DNA of 64,000 nt, from positions 60,721,553 to 60,785,552 of the forward strand of contig JAQMRL010000001.1 of the NCBI GenBank assembly GCA_035578175.1. The letters run 5' to 3'. Position 1 is the stretch's first letter. Every line of letters starts with the position of its first letter. This stretch comes from Catonia carolina (Eukaryota > Arthropoda > Insecta > Hemiptera > Achilidae). Both the position numbers and the translations under genes were made by a program. Shown one piece after another: positions 29,817-57,400 of this stretch. Below the pieces are notes generated by a model. That model saw only the letters and a list, made by a program, of their open reading frames with translations. It was not told the DNA's origin and made no database searches.

Positions 29817-30501
29817 CCCCTTACCGGTTTCTTTTTTTTCAGAAAACGATACTGTTGCTCTATTTTTTTCATTGCATATAAAGTTGTGTACATCCTAGTT
29901 ATGACTTATTAAGTAACAAACACTGGTGGTATTTTGCATGCAGATTAGATGTTATTACAATAATAAGAAATGGATACCTAACCTGTCATAGCTGCTTTTG
30001 GTGACGACAGATCAACGCCTCTTTAGGGAGCAATAATTTACAAAAAACGAAATACCAAAGCAAATTTATTCAAATAGAAGATTATGATTATAAAAAGTGA
30101 AAAAACTAAATTTTCTACACTATTATTAGGCACTATAATACGCACCCTACACTATTATAAACCATAATACGGCATTTAACAGAAAATGACAGGTCGACGT
30201 AACTCTTTACAATAGTAAACAAGTCGGCTGGCTAACACTAACCTAAAACTGTCCGAGTACCCGTAGCAGAATAGCAACGTTATTTTGAAGATAGACTTCT
30301 ACAAAAATATTTACTAGCACTAGAAGTGTTAGAACATAGAACTAAAATAGCTATACAAAGAGATACGCAACAGTTAAAACGGAATAGTCCGACAACTGAC
30401 GTTTTGAAACTGGACAAAATTTATTGTCGGAATATTCCGTCAGTGGTCCTTTTTATGCACTTCTCGTACCCCGGAATATTCCGGCAAAAACCGGTAAGGG
30501 G
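29817..30501. mobile_element. piggyBac-like MITE (685 bp) with TTAA duplication
   Basis: TTAA at 29813-29816 and 30502-30505 flanks perfect inverted ends CCCCTTACCGGTTT and AAACCGGTAAGGGG. The interior contains GGAATATTCCG motifs close to the right end. No transposase is encoded. The ends differ from those of the piggyBac at 53697, so another autonomous source is likely. Confidence 0.82.
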
Positions 30502-30505
30502 TTAA

Positions 30506-32098
30506 AGAATCAATGTTTAAAGGAGACAAATATTGCTGTAGTACCCCTAAAAATAAATTTTTCTCCATATATGTTTTGCTGGCAAGTCATCTTGATACTG
30601 CTATAGATATTGTTATAGTTCATCATTATTATTACCATCTATCATTTCTAATGATAAATTATTCTGGGCTCTGATGGAAATAACATGAATTGATAAACCC
30701 TTGAGCGCCGGGAACCGTATATTTGAGGTCCGGCTAGTTGCAGGCTTTGAGCTATAAAGTATTTTTAAAGCTATCAGGACATATATGATATCTCAATTTA
30801 TGCGCACTGAAACTTAGTCAAATTTGATTTAAAACACTACCCATTTATTCATGATAGTGCTGGGAGAGATCGAACGTTAATGCTGTCGCTGAGCTAAGTT
30901 ATGCTGATGCTTATAAGAACGTAAATTTGTTCTCTCTTTCTTTGCTGTGACACATGAACCCCCTCTTTCCCCACTTCAACCTTTTACTGGTGTAATTTTT
31001 GTATTCGTACAGTAAACTATTCCCTGAAGCAAGGTCATGCCTTTATTCAATAACAGTTAGCCAACCTAACTGATTCCTTCATTAGCCTTTACCAATTTTT
31101 CAGATAACATAACTTTTGAAATATTTCATAGCAACCGTAAAGCGTAACTGATTTTCATGTTTTTATATTCACAAAAACCGTACATATTATAAGAAGCAGC
31201 TGTAATATTTTCATAATTTTTTGTCAGTAATGAACTTGTAGGTAAATGGATTTATTCAGGAGCAAGTTTTGACATTTACAGTTTATGGATGACTAGTGGT
31301 TATGGTGTATGGTAGCCTAGTCAGTGCAAGCAAGGTGATAAGCGGTTGCATTATGAGTGGTTAATACATCTTTTCAGTAGTATAATGAATCTTTAAGTTG
31401 TGTTAGCCAGTCTTCGGCTGTTTCCACACTATTCCCAACACCGCCATGATGTCAGTGGTAACAAAATTTAGAATCATGTTCACACTCGCTGTCATGTCGG
31501 TACAGAAGGCACTGCACAACATGTCGGTGATCTGTGGTGCCGCCGGCATTTTAGTTTTCTGCTATCTTGTGTTGTTACCTCATCTTGGGAGTAGTAATGA
31601 AGTTAATAATTTTTACTTTCCATGATAACTCAGTTTGTAACAGTAACTCAACATGTGGAATTTCAAGTACAATATATACGTTAATTTGAGCTAGTGGATT
31701 TCTTTCATCTTAATAATGTAACAAGTACAAATTAAATATGGTTTATGAACTTCAGCTATAAGTAGGCCTGCTAAGCACCAAGTTCATAACATAACAAAGA
31801 AATGATGAAGACCAACTGGAATTAGCATCGGGGAATGTAAAACAACCATAGGATGATCAAATGTTATAGAGTATAGAACTCCTGCATAAAAATAACCAAA
31901 ATCACTAGTGTTCTATTAATTCAAAATTATAAATTTAACAGAGTTAAATTACAATCGTGAAACTACATGTTTGCATATTATTTTTAAAGTTGATAAATAA
32001 TGAGGTGGTCTATTGAAATTACATATACATATAAAATTTCATACATACTTTTTAAGTGAATACATTCCATAAAAAACACAGTTGAAAAAATATAAACA
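30506..32098. other. Intergenic between IRS and spermidine synthase, nothing firm
   Basis: The interval 31300-31600 is less AT-rich and contains repeats of ATGTCGGT-like words, but no coding or element structure could be defined. Confidence 0.35.
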
Positions 32099-32104
32099 TT
32101 TATT
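32099..32104 (-). terminator. Candidate polyadenylation signal for spermidine synthase
   Basis: Minus-strand AATAAA lies about 340 bases past the stop. No earlier perfect signal was noticed. Confidence 0.3.
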
Positions 32105-32446
32105 ACATCTTTCCAACATTTATGTACTTTAATAATAAAATACAATATAAAAATATCCAATATGAAATAAATACATATAAATCATCCCTAAAACCTTAAT
32201 ATAAATACCATAAAATGGATTTTTAATAAAAATACTTAATAAATTACTATGACTATCTATTTTTTGTTGTATAAATATAAAAATTCTGTACAAACGTACA
32301 TTATTTTCATTCACAGACGTTTCATTTTTAAAAAATATACTTTATGTAGAAAACACTAATATAGAATCCAAAATAAAATTTTATAAATATATTGATATGC
32401 CTTTAGTCTTATAAAAATAAAAATTAAAACAGCAACATTTTTTTGT

Positions 32447-46584
<14,138 letters not shown>

Positions 46585-46719
46585 TTCACTCTAATATATC
46601 TGAATATTAACAATACAATAATTAAAAAGATCAGGTAATACAGAATAATAAAAAAACTGCAATAAAATAATTACTGAAGTTCTAACTTTGGAATGACCAA
46701 GCATTCTTAAGTAGTTTTT

Positions 46720-47675
46720 ACTTTCTCTTGCCTATATGAATATATAGGAAGGAAACTACTGTTTTCAAGTCAATTTTTCACCGGATATAACGTTTTCAGA
46801 CCCCCTAAACCCAAAAAACATATTTTTAGTGATTGGTCTGTGTGTGTGTGTGTGTGTGTGAACAAAATATCTCAAGAATGGAACATCGTACAAACTTGAA
46901 ACTTAAGTTAGGTATCACTAGAGGACCCAACGTGAACACTTTATCACAATCGGTCAACCGGAAGTAGTACTTTATTTGTGTCATTTTTCACTTTTTTGCG
47001 ATTTTCTCAAAAACAGCTCCTATGATTTTTTAAAATATTGCATCATATACAACATTTTTTGTGATCTAAAAGATAGGGTAAGCGCCATGTCTGCTGAAAT
47101 TCTTGGGGAGGCTGTTTTCTTGTAAAAAATTTTAAAGTTTAAAAGTTAAAAAGTTGTAAAAAATTTAAAAGTTTTTTAAAGCGTGGCTTTAATATGCATT
47201 TTAGCGGAAAAATGTATAATTAATAAAAGTTGTACAGGATTTAAAATCCTACAACTTTTATTTCAAACATTTTTTGTATGGCGCTTAGTTAAGTGGTAAT
47301 TAGTGATTTTCTGTATTGATTTTCATGAAAGTGTAAAAAATATATTTTTTCAGATTTCAGCCTTAGTATTAATTTTACGACAAAAGTGTATATACTCAAA
47401 TTTATAGGAAATTAAAAGATCTACAACTTTTATTTACAACATTTTTCTCTACAGAGCCTAGTTTAGCATGAAAGAGTGATTTTGCATATTTTTAAGCCAA
47501 ACTGAGGTTGATTTTCATTTTGTGTCTTTCACTCATGATTAAAGTTAGATTATGTTCATTGAGGTTAGTTTTTTTGTTTATTTCTAATGTTTTATTACTA
47601 ATGTTCGGTTAAATTGTTAATTATTTGCTTTGGCAAGAGAAAGTTGTGTGAGTGTTTCACACCAGATTTTTTCCT
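46720..47675. mobile_element. Non-autonomous repeat with ACTTTCTCTTGCC inverted ends (copy 2)
   Basis: ACTTTCTCTTGCC at 46720-46732 and GGCAAGAGAAAGT at 47632-47644 are perfect 13-bp inverted ends, followed by GTGTTTCACACCAGATTTTT. It is inverted relative to the copy at 4199. It contains a (TG)n run at 46839-46860. Confidence 0.7.
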
Positions 47676-48356
47676 ATACAATACTAATACATACAGGACC
47701 TATCGATGTTAAGTTAAAATGAACACAACAGATTAACACAATCAACCTTTGACATTTGTTTGAATTTTGAGAGTTTCACTTATTTGCTAATTAAAAAAGG
47801 TGGGTTGACACTCTTTATAACATTTGAACTCTGTTATTCACAATTTATTTTAAATTATGCATTTTAAACTGTAGACCACAGAAAAAAAATCAACAAACAT
47901 TGAAGAAACAGTTGAACTGGTACACTGAATAGATGTTGAAAGTTCTCAAGAATGACAAGACTCAATTAAATCACATTTAAGAGTTTCAGTGAAGATGACA
48001 TAGTAAAATTGTGACATAAGAGGACATAAGTAAAAACCTAGATAAAGACCTGTGTGCGATACCAGAATTTAATTATTTTTTTATTCTACAACCGCCTGCA
48101 GAATACTGTCTCTACTTTACCAAAATCTGATGGTAATGCTGTGGCTCAATCAATAAAAACGCACTTTGGCTTAACTTATAAAGCGAATACCTACAACATG
48201 AAGCAAAAATCTAATTAAAAAAAATTCAAAAAGAGACATCAAAGTAGGGAAGGCTATTACAAAAAATGAAGAAGATAACTGCAAACAGGGTATCAAGAAC
48301 TCTTTTTCTACAAAATTCTCTTCTTCAACAGCCTCCTCAGAAATATCTATAATATA
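47676..48356. other. Intergenic or 5' intron, nothing recognised
   Basis: AT-rich DNA between a repeat and a mariner, probably within the untranslated first intron of spermidine synthase. Confidence 0.35.
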
Positions 48357-49192
48357 CGAGGGGCGTTCAAAAAAGTTCCTGGAATTGCCGTGCTGTCGCC
48401 AAACAAATGATAAGATAGCCGAACTAGCAATACAATTGCATGCATACTATTGTTTGAACATGTTTTAACAATGCATAGTGGTATTAGTGCTACAAGCGAC
48501 AAGGATGTGAGTGGTTGTCAGTCAACACAATGCCGCAGTTCAAACAGCGTGTGAACATCAAGTTGGGAAAGTCAGCTTCAGAGACAATGTTGGGACTGCA
48601 GCAAGTTTACGGTGACAATGCAATAAAAAACTGGCTGTTTACAATAGGTTTGCACAGTTTAAAAAGGGCAGGAGATTTTAGACGACGATAAGTGCAGATG
48701 GAGACTGTCGAAATCCTGAAACGATTGCAAAAGTGAAACAACTGATTCTAGATGATCGAAGAATGACAATTGCGGAGTTGGCAAACGAAGTTGATTTCTC
48801 ACTGGGATTATGCCATTTACGTGATGATTTGAAGATGAGACGCATCAGATGAAATATCACATGATAATTGCCAGTGAGCTGTTTGAAAAAATTCGAAAGA
48901 CCCTATGTTCTTCCAACAGATCGTCACTGGTGATCAGTACTGGGTGTTCGCCTATGATCCGGAGACAAAACAGCAATCATTGGAGTAGAATATATATATT
49001 GGAGTAGATTAACTCAGCTCCAACAAATTCCGAAAGAAGCCTTCTACCGCTGCTTCCAACAATGGCAGGATCGATGGGGCAAGTGTGTGCGTGCACAAGG
49101 GTCCTTCTTCAAAGGTGATTAGATAAGCATGGCCATAGGTCATAAGATTAACAAGCAGAACCATCATTCTGGGAACTTTTTGAATGCCTCCG
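48357..49192 (+). mobile_element. Internally deleted mariner
   Basis: Ends CGAGGGGCGTTCAAAAAAGT and ACTTTTTGAATGCCTCCG, with TA at 48355-48356 and 49193-49194. The plus strand encodes a transposase N-terminus from ATG 48530 (MPQFKQRVNIKLGKSASET) and a C-terminus LQQIPKEAFYRCFQQWQDRW to a stop at 49122. The middle with the second and third catalytic aspartates is deleted. The ends are in the normal 5'/3' arrangement. Confidence 0.85.
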
Positions 49193-49194
49193 TA

Positions 49195-50680
49195 TGATAT
49201 TATACTATCTGTCAATCACTGCGAGCTAGAAGGTAGATGGAAATTAGCCACAGTATAGCTCATTTTTTATGAACTTGCGGTTACTTATTTTTACTTTTAT
49301 GATTACCTTACCTCATGGAAACAGACAGGTATATTAAAACGACAGTGTTTATTTATAAATATGATACAACACTCATGTATTATAGTTTTGTTTTAATTTT
49401 CAGTTTTATTCTGTTTATTTATTGTATGACATAACCTTACATTACTTTATCTGCATATGTGGCAACGCTGAAGGGGCGAGGTGGAGTTGTAAGTAATGCT
49501 AGACATTGAAGCTTACAATGATACAACACATTATCTACATCTGTGTATCTCTACATGATAGAGAAATAAAATAAAATTATACATTGTAATTATTGTTATG
49601 ATTGTTTCTGTTTTTCTTTTATAAACTTTAGACTTTAATTTCAAATTCTTGATTAATTTTTTATATATTTACTTACAGTATACTAATCTAATGTACTTGT
49701 TAAGTCTCAAGTCTCTATCACAGTTATTTTTTTGTTTATTGTTTTGTACTGAGCATTTATAATAACTGGTGTTACATATTTATCTCAACAAAATCTCAAT
49801 AAAAAAATATATTTTCTTCCTATATCCTTTCTGAATAATCCCCTGAAGGATCTCACCTCTATTTTTCCTTGCATTGTAGCCTCGGCATTCACAAGTTCTA
49901 CTTATGTGAGCATTTTCAAAAAATAAACATGAATGTCATAAGACAACTGTACTCTACTAAACTTAATGAAAGAGTACTCCCTCTTGATTCTACCTAGAGC
50001 TGCCTGCCCTATAACTTCACGGTATATGGCAACCCTAATAATTTCTGAGACCATAATAACACAGCACAACTGCAAACTCGACAAAAAACTAACTTTACTA
50101 TAGTAAAGCTCCAAAATCATTAGTTTATTGTAACTTATCTAATTGTAATGGGTAAAATATAATATGTAAAAAAATTACTGGTACTAAATTTTAGTATCAG
50201 TAAATTTTTTTAACAATTTATTCATCTGAAATCACAGTTAACCTCACAAAATTACAGTACAATGCAACTAGGGCAACTACTAGTGCATAATGTAACACAA
50301 CTTTGTAAAACACTATTTAAATGGCCTGTATTATTTTTGCTAGATTGGAAATTACACTCTTATTTATTTAGTTGTAATTTACATAATGAGATACTCAGTG
50401 TAAAAGTGTGATTCAAAAATAAAATATCGCAGATCTGAAACTCTACAGGATTTTATACAGAAACTACTGTTGTAAGTACGAACTACGAGCTTATTAAGTT
50501 TCTTAATTACAACATTTTTAATACGTATGGTGGCCACGTATCAATAGGGCAGAACAGCAATTAAAACATTACAGATGCTCGGAACAACTAAGCTGATAGT
50601 AACATTATGCTCACTAGTCAACATTTATTACGTAAAAAGTTATTAAATATACTGTAAAATAACAATTAAGTTAAAATTTA
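49195..50680. other. Nothing recognised
   Basis: AT-rich DNA, probably within the first intron of spermidine synthase. Confidence 0.35.
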
Positions 50681-50681
50681 C

Positions 50682-51350
50682 CCGACTCCGATTATTGTTG
50701 TGCCCTGTCAAGAAAAATGAAGCTTGGATGAACAACCACGTTGGTGATATTACTCAAACGACGGCAACAACCACCTGCTTACTGAAACATCAACAAACCA
50801 ATCTAACACACACCGACAACTGTCTTTTGCTGTCATGCGAAGGCAACGTGTCTCAAAATATAAATCAAACAACCAGGCTTGGAAACGTAATAACACAGAA
50901 ATATCCTGCCCATACTAGTATGATCACTGTGCCATTAAATTAAAACACAAATATTTTGAAACTCATAAAAGCTAAAAAAAAATGCTACAAAATAAAAAGT
51001 TTTAACATCCTTTAAACTTAACAACACTCTTATTAATGCTTAGGACGTTGTGTAGGCCTATTTTATGAAAATTAAATCACGTGTTGCAGTCATTTAATTT
51101 CATTTTAATCCAACTAATTAAATTTAAAGAATATCGCCTAATAATTTCAAAAGAATTTTGAATTTGACGTTCGAATTTTCTCTAATTTTAATATTCATTC
51201 TCATTGGCAGAAGTTGGTGTTTGTGTCGCATTTCGATTACCATAGTTTGGCGGTGCACATGTTTTTTGTGTTATAAAATTTATTATATATAAGAATATAC
51301 TTCAAATTTTAACAAAGTTTATCCATCTATATTTTATAACAATATATAAA
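50682..51350. promoter_or_regulatory. Probable shared promoter region, spermidine synthase / TOM7
   Basis: The two genes are divergent across this interval. The part at 50690-50900 is less AT-rich than its surroundings and ends, read on the minus strand, in a splice-donor-like CGGGTAAAT at 50681. This fits an untranslated spermidine synthase first exon spliced to the acceptor-like TATATTAG just before 46590. TOM7 translation starts at 51351. No TATA box or initiator can be fixed from sequence alone. Confidence 0.35.
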
Positions 51351-51444
51351 ATGAGTCCAGAAGCTAAAGAAAGGTTGGGTCTTGTTACGGATGTTGTTAA
51401 GTTTGTAGTCCACTTTGGTTACATTCCTCTTGTTCTATACCTAG
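51351..51444 (+). CDS. TOMM7: TOM7 exon 1
   Basis: ATG lies in the context TATAAAATG, and the donor after 51444 is GTAAGA. It encodes the cytosolic helix and membrane segment and ends in phase 1 (G). Confidence 0.95.
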
Positions 51445-54400
51445 GTAAGAAATAATTTTCAAAATGAGTAGATATAGCTATTATGTGTGAACTAACTATT
51501 ATTTTTTTATCATATTAAAATTATACTGTATTCTATTTTCTTTCCGAGAGTGAATTAGATAATCTCGTGTTGAGTAAGAACTGCTTGGTTTTTGCTTTCC
51601 CGACTGAAGTCAGCGTAGGTTATGCTTGCACTCATTTTTGTTTGGTGTGAATAAAATTTCTATTTATTTTGTGTGGTTAACGTACTATTAGTACATGAAT
51701 GGTTAGGTCTTACACTCAGTTTTCTGCGGAAACATCTTTCTTTTACTGAGCTAACGTAGAGTGATTAAAAAGTTCCATAATATCTAACCATTACTTAATT
51801 GTGTTCTTTAATTTTAAACAGTTTTACTAGTTATACAAAAAAGAATCGTTTGGTTTAAAACATGTCAGGTTTTCTGGTATCTGTTAGATAGGATAGGATA
51901 GGATAGGATAGGATGTTAGATAGGATAGATTTTTACCTCTATATAAATTAATTTTGTGATAATGGTAATCTGTGATGAAATTTTACTAAGTTTGATGGCA
52001 TAATATTAGGAAATTATTATTCCATAAATCAGCATTTTTTCATGTCAAAGATTGTACTACGAACATTGTATCAAAACATATTTGTACGACTATAATCCTT
52101 GCAAGTTCTATAATAATAATAATAATTATTGTGAATTTTATTATACTCTCAATATTACATACATTTACCTTATAAAATACACTTAATACTATACATTTAC
52201 TACAAAGAAAAAATAAGAGAAATAAAATAAATCAATTTACTACTGTATTCACTTATGACATGACCTAGAGGCCGTCTGCCATGCAAGTTCTATTAGTAGG
52301 TTAGCTTAAGATTAACTGACTGGCTGCTTCTGTTTCATACATTTTCCTGTAATTTTTGAGCTATTAAAATATTTATGTCACATGCCATGAAAATAATGCT
52401 TGTCACCAAGCTATATGCTTTTTTTAAATTTGTATAAATGTTTGGCAATGATCATTTGCCTATTGATATTACATGGACCATAAAGAGGTTGTCTTTAAAC
52501 CATTTTTAAGCATATTAATGTTTATTCTTGTAATTTGTTTATAACTGGAATATCTTCCTGTTATGGATCAGGCCTTCAGACTTGTTCTGAGTTCGTTGCC
52601 CATCTTTTTCACAATCTACCTATGTCTCTTCACTCAGCAGGTACATAGCCTAATGCGTGTTATATATGATAGGTGTCCCATCTATCTTCACTTATGCGTT
52701 TTAAATGTTCTTCCCATTTCTCGTTGTATTTGTCAACTGTTTCTAGTAGAAGGAAGATATTTAAATGGGCTCAGATTTTGGCATTTTTAATGTCTTCTTC
52801 TATTTCATACTATCAAGGATTACTATCGGTTTCATAATCATAGACGCCCAAGTTTGAACCCTTGCATCTCCAAAACTATGAGTCTGATTTCAATATGTAC
52901 TTTACATCAAAATTTAGCTCATTTTATTCTGCGTTTACCTATATTAATCCTATATTTTTTATGTTGTTTAAAAATTGCCATATCAAGGTTGGAAGACAAA
53001 AAGACCCGGTTTTTTTGATACCGCAACAAATTTCATGCGTTTAGAGGCGTGCTATCTCGGTAACCGCTCGATCGTTCGGCACGGGCAAACTAACGTTTTA
53101 TTCAGCGTAAAAAACTTAGTACAGATGTGTTAATAATATGAAATATCGATTGGCCAATGTTGTGGTAGAATTTTTATAATTTTGAGAAATAGATAGGTAA
53201 TGCAGGGAGTGGATGTTACTATCCATGTTGCTAGCTGGTGTACATGACATCCTGTTGGACTGTCTACCTGAATTGACAGACTGCATTGTCAATTCAGGTA
53301 GACAGTCAGATTCAAGCAAAATGGATAGTGGCGCCCACCCCTCGCATTACCTATCTATTTTAAAAAATTTTACCACTGTTCATCTAGATCATGGTGTGAA
53401 AATGTAGTGCATAGCATTTCTTTATGGATTTATGTCCAGTAGTTGAACAATAATGTAAATTCTTTTGGTGAATAGCCCCAGAATTGAATTATGAAAAAAT
53501 TCCAGGCTTGACCAGGAATTGAACTCCCTGACATAAAAGTCAGTTGTGCCGATTTTTATAGAAACAAGCTGGGTGTGTATTTAAGAAACTACTTTTACAT
53601 GAAATCATATACAAAATACTAACAACTACTGCTCACTGCACTTCATGGATTCTAATGAAATTAATTAAATTCAGATTTAATTTGAATCTTCTTTAACCCC
53701 TAAGTGGCTATGTCAGTACTGAGTACGTTCGTCTTTTTCGTACCCATGTGGCTATGTCAGTACTGAGTACGGTCTTGACAGTCCAACACGTGCTACGCTC
53801 TAGCGATTGCCAGACTAATTATTAAGACTAGTTTTTATGTTCATTGCATAGAGAATAAAACAACGAATATTTTGGTGTATTTTTCTTTTTTCCAAATGCC
53901 ATATCTTGGTAAATACGGCCATTTTAAAATTGCTGTTTTGGTAGTCCTGTACCTTCACTTCAGTTGTGTTTACTAACAGTTTTGCAGGTTATAATCGTAC
54001 TTTAGTTTTTATAAAATGCAGTTTTAACATTTATTTTGTTTTATAACGAATTGTATAGTGTTTTATAATATTTTCTGTGGTATTGTGCGAGTTTAGTCAT
54101 TCCGTAGTTCGTGGTAGTTCGTTTGTAGATAGTCGTAGTCTGTTAGTGTTTAGTCGTTCTAAAATACAGTTTTAAAACATTTGTTTCATTTTATTACGAA
54201 TTGTATAGTGATTTTACATAATTTTCTGTGATATTGTGTGACTTGTTTATGAATAATGGATAAAGCTGGCCCTAATAGTATTGTTAAGGATGATGAAATA
54301 CTAATGTTATTAGATGATCTAGCTTCATCTATTTCAAGTGATTCTGAACCTGAAGATCCGATTGATTATGCCCAATTATTGCCTGAAGATTTTGCAGATG

Positions 54401-57400
54401 ATCTTGAAGAGGAGTTTGCTGCTATTGACGCTGGGGGTTCTGGGGATTCGCAACAAAGTGATAGATCTATGGTTTGGGAGGATATGAATAATTACAATGG
54501 CCAAAGAGAAAAATTTATCCAGGTCCTCAAATAAATTTTGATTCTATATTAGAAACATTTTCCTTTTTCTTTGATGAAGACATTGTTGAATTGATTGCCA
54601 CCGAGACTAACAGATATGCCGAGCAAGAAAAATCTAAACTTGGTAATATATTTTCTCGTTTTTCAAGACTTTGGAAATGGACTGACTGCAATTTAGGTGA
54701 AATCTATATGTTGTTAGCTACATACATGTTATTGGGTTTAAGCATTCAACCAACAATTCGGTCATATTTTTCCAAAAACCCTCTTCTGGAAAATAAAATT
54801 TTTCCTTCAATAATAAATGGTAAACGATACGAGCTACTATGTAAATTTCTACACTTTGTTGATAACAGCACATACACAACATTCAGTGGGCCCAAAAAAC
54901 TCTTTAAAATATATCCTGTAATTTCTCATATTAACAAAAAATTTCAATTAGCTTATAATCTTTCCCAGAATATTTGCATAGATGAGTCTTTATTACTCTG
55001 GAAAGGTTTATTGTCATTTCGACAATACTTACCACTAAAAGCAGCTAAATTTGGTCTGAAAACATTCGAACTTTGTGAATCTTTAACTGGATATACTTGG
55101 TCCTTAATATTATATACAGGTAAAGACATGACATTCGATTCACCACTTATCTCTTCCAAAGCAAACAAGTCTGAAAGTGTCGTTCTAAGTCTCGCACAAA
55201 ACTTGCTTGGCATAGGTCACACACTGTGGATGGATAACTGGTATAATAGTCCAGAGTTGGCAAAAGTGTTAAAGAGTAACAAAACTGACTGTGTCGGAAC
55301 TCTTCGTCTGACTAGGAAAAGTGTTCCCAAATCTTTCAATGAAATAAAACTTAATAAAGGAGAAATTACTGCAGTTCATTCTGATGATGTATCTTTATTC
55401 AGGTGGCGCGATAAACGAGTTGTATCACTAATTTCCACATATCACAAAATTGAAATGAAAAATTACACATCAAAATCAAAGAAAACATCAATTAAACCTA
55501 CTATAGTTATAGATTATAATTCACACATGGGAGGAGTTGATTTGAGAGACCAGATGCTGAGTAGTTATCCTGTAGAAAGAAAACGTGAAACGAAGTGGAA
55601 TGTTAAATTTTTTAAAAGACTCTTGAATATTGCTGTTTTAAATGCTTATATTATTTGGAAAGCTAACCATCCACAAGTCAACCACCTCTCATTTAGGTTA
55701 GCCCTAATCAGTGAAATAATACAAAAATATAAAACAATTGACAATACACCTGTACGTGGTCGCCCATCTCTTGAGCCTCGACCTTCAAGACTCACCGAGA
55801 GACATTTTATTGAAAATATTCCAGCGAAAGGGAAGAAAACCAAACCACAGAGAAGATGTGTAGTGTGTTCAAGAAATGGCAAGAGGAAAGACACAGTTTT
55901 TTGGTGTAAGGATTGTGATGTCGGCCTGTGTTTGCAGGATTGTTTTAAAATCTACCATACTCAAACTAATTTTTAAGGTAAAGTCACTTATTTTTTGTAA
56001 ATTGCTTGAACTATAATTTAATAATATCTAAAATGTTTGATTTTTAAGTAGTTATAAAAGGTTGTATAACAAATAATTGTAAAATATTAAAAAACCACTC
56101 CATTTTTGACAAAAGTTAAAAATTCATCAAAAAACAGAAAAAAATGAGCCACATAGGGTATGAGGTAGTATAGAATAAATGGTCCGTTGAAGGGTTAATA
56201 AACAATTTGGTCAAATCTATATATATATATATATATATATATATTAGCGAGTTTGTTTTACAGCTGTCGCCGTCTCTCGCATCCTAATACCCTCCACATG
56301 TGTCTGTCCAAGCAGTCATTGTCTGTCAGTCCTCTCGCCTGCATCGCCACCTCCATGCCATACTGCCAGGAGTGCATCGGCCTTCCTCTTTTCCGGCTTG
56401 ACTCAGGGACCCAGTCCAATAATATCTTTGGCCAAATCTATTTCTTAAAATAATGATACTATTTCCTTTGATTTTTGGGAGGTTTACAAAACTTTCTATA
56501 AAGATTTCGGATGCGACATTATACTTTGTACATCTGCACCATAAATACGAGGGCCATTTTTTTTTAACCTCCGATGGGCCATAAATAAAAGACAAGTGAA
56601 TAAAAAAAAAATTATTTTATTACCAAAATGTAAGTACATTTATGTTTACTTCTCAACATAATCACCTTGAAGATTGAGGCATTTGTCATACCTGTGGACA
56701 AGCTTTCCAATACCTTCTTCATAAAATGTTGCCGCCAGTAAATTTAAGTGAGTCTTGACCTTGGCTTGAAGTTCCTCAGTAGTTGGAAAGTGCTGACCTC
56801 CAAGCCATTTCTTTAGTTCAGGAAAAAGATGGAAGTCGCTTGGTGCTAGGTCAGGAATGTATGGTGGGTGGTCAAAAATTTCCCACTGAAATTGTTGGCA
56901 AGTGTTGTGGGTGTTAGTCAACATCTTTGGCACCCAGGGCACCCAATCTTTTTGTAGCCTAAATTTTCACCTAACAATAGAGTAAAGAGAAGATCTTGAC
57001 ACATCTGGAAATTGAAAGACAAAGCACTTATTGTGAATCTACGGTTTTCTCTAACCACTTTGTCAACTCGTTCAACAAGGCCGTCTGTAGCGACAGACTT
57101 GCGCCCTTGACCTCCTTCATCATGCATGTCCGTTTGGCCGTCTTTAAACTTACAACACCATCACTCATAATGTTTTTTCCGTAAACACAGCACGTTCTCC
57201 GATGGGTTTCTGTTGCACTATTCCCTTCTGCTTGCAGGAAACGAATAACACTCCTCAATTCACATTTGACGGGAGAATCAATAGAGGCGGCCATGTTTAT
57301 GCGACTGCAGTTCAGTGCAAACTGGCCACTTGAACTCGGCAGTGACAACTATTGTAGTGCGGAAGATGCGTGATCGACTACTACACACACCGCTAACCTA

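Noticed and set aside
46839..46860. CRISPR-like or regulatory short repeat
   Set aside because: Simple (TG)n microsatellite inside a eukaryotic repeat.
50695..50943. 82-codon plus-strand frame near the divergent promoters
   Set aside because: Unrecognised, Thr/Asn-rich, and better explained as a GC-richer 5' UTR or promoter of spermidine synthase read backwards.
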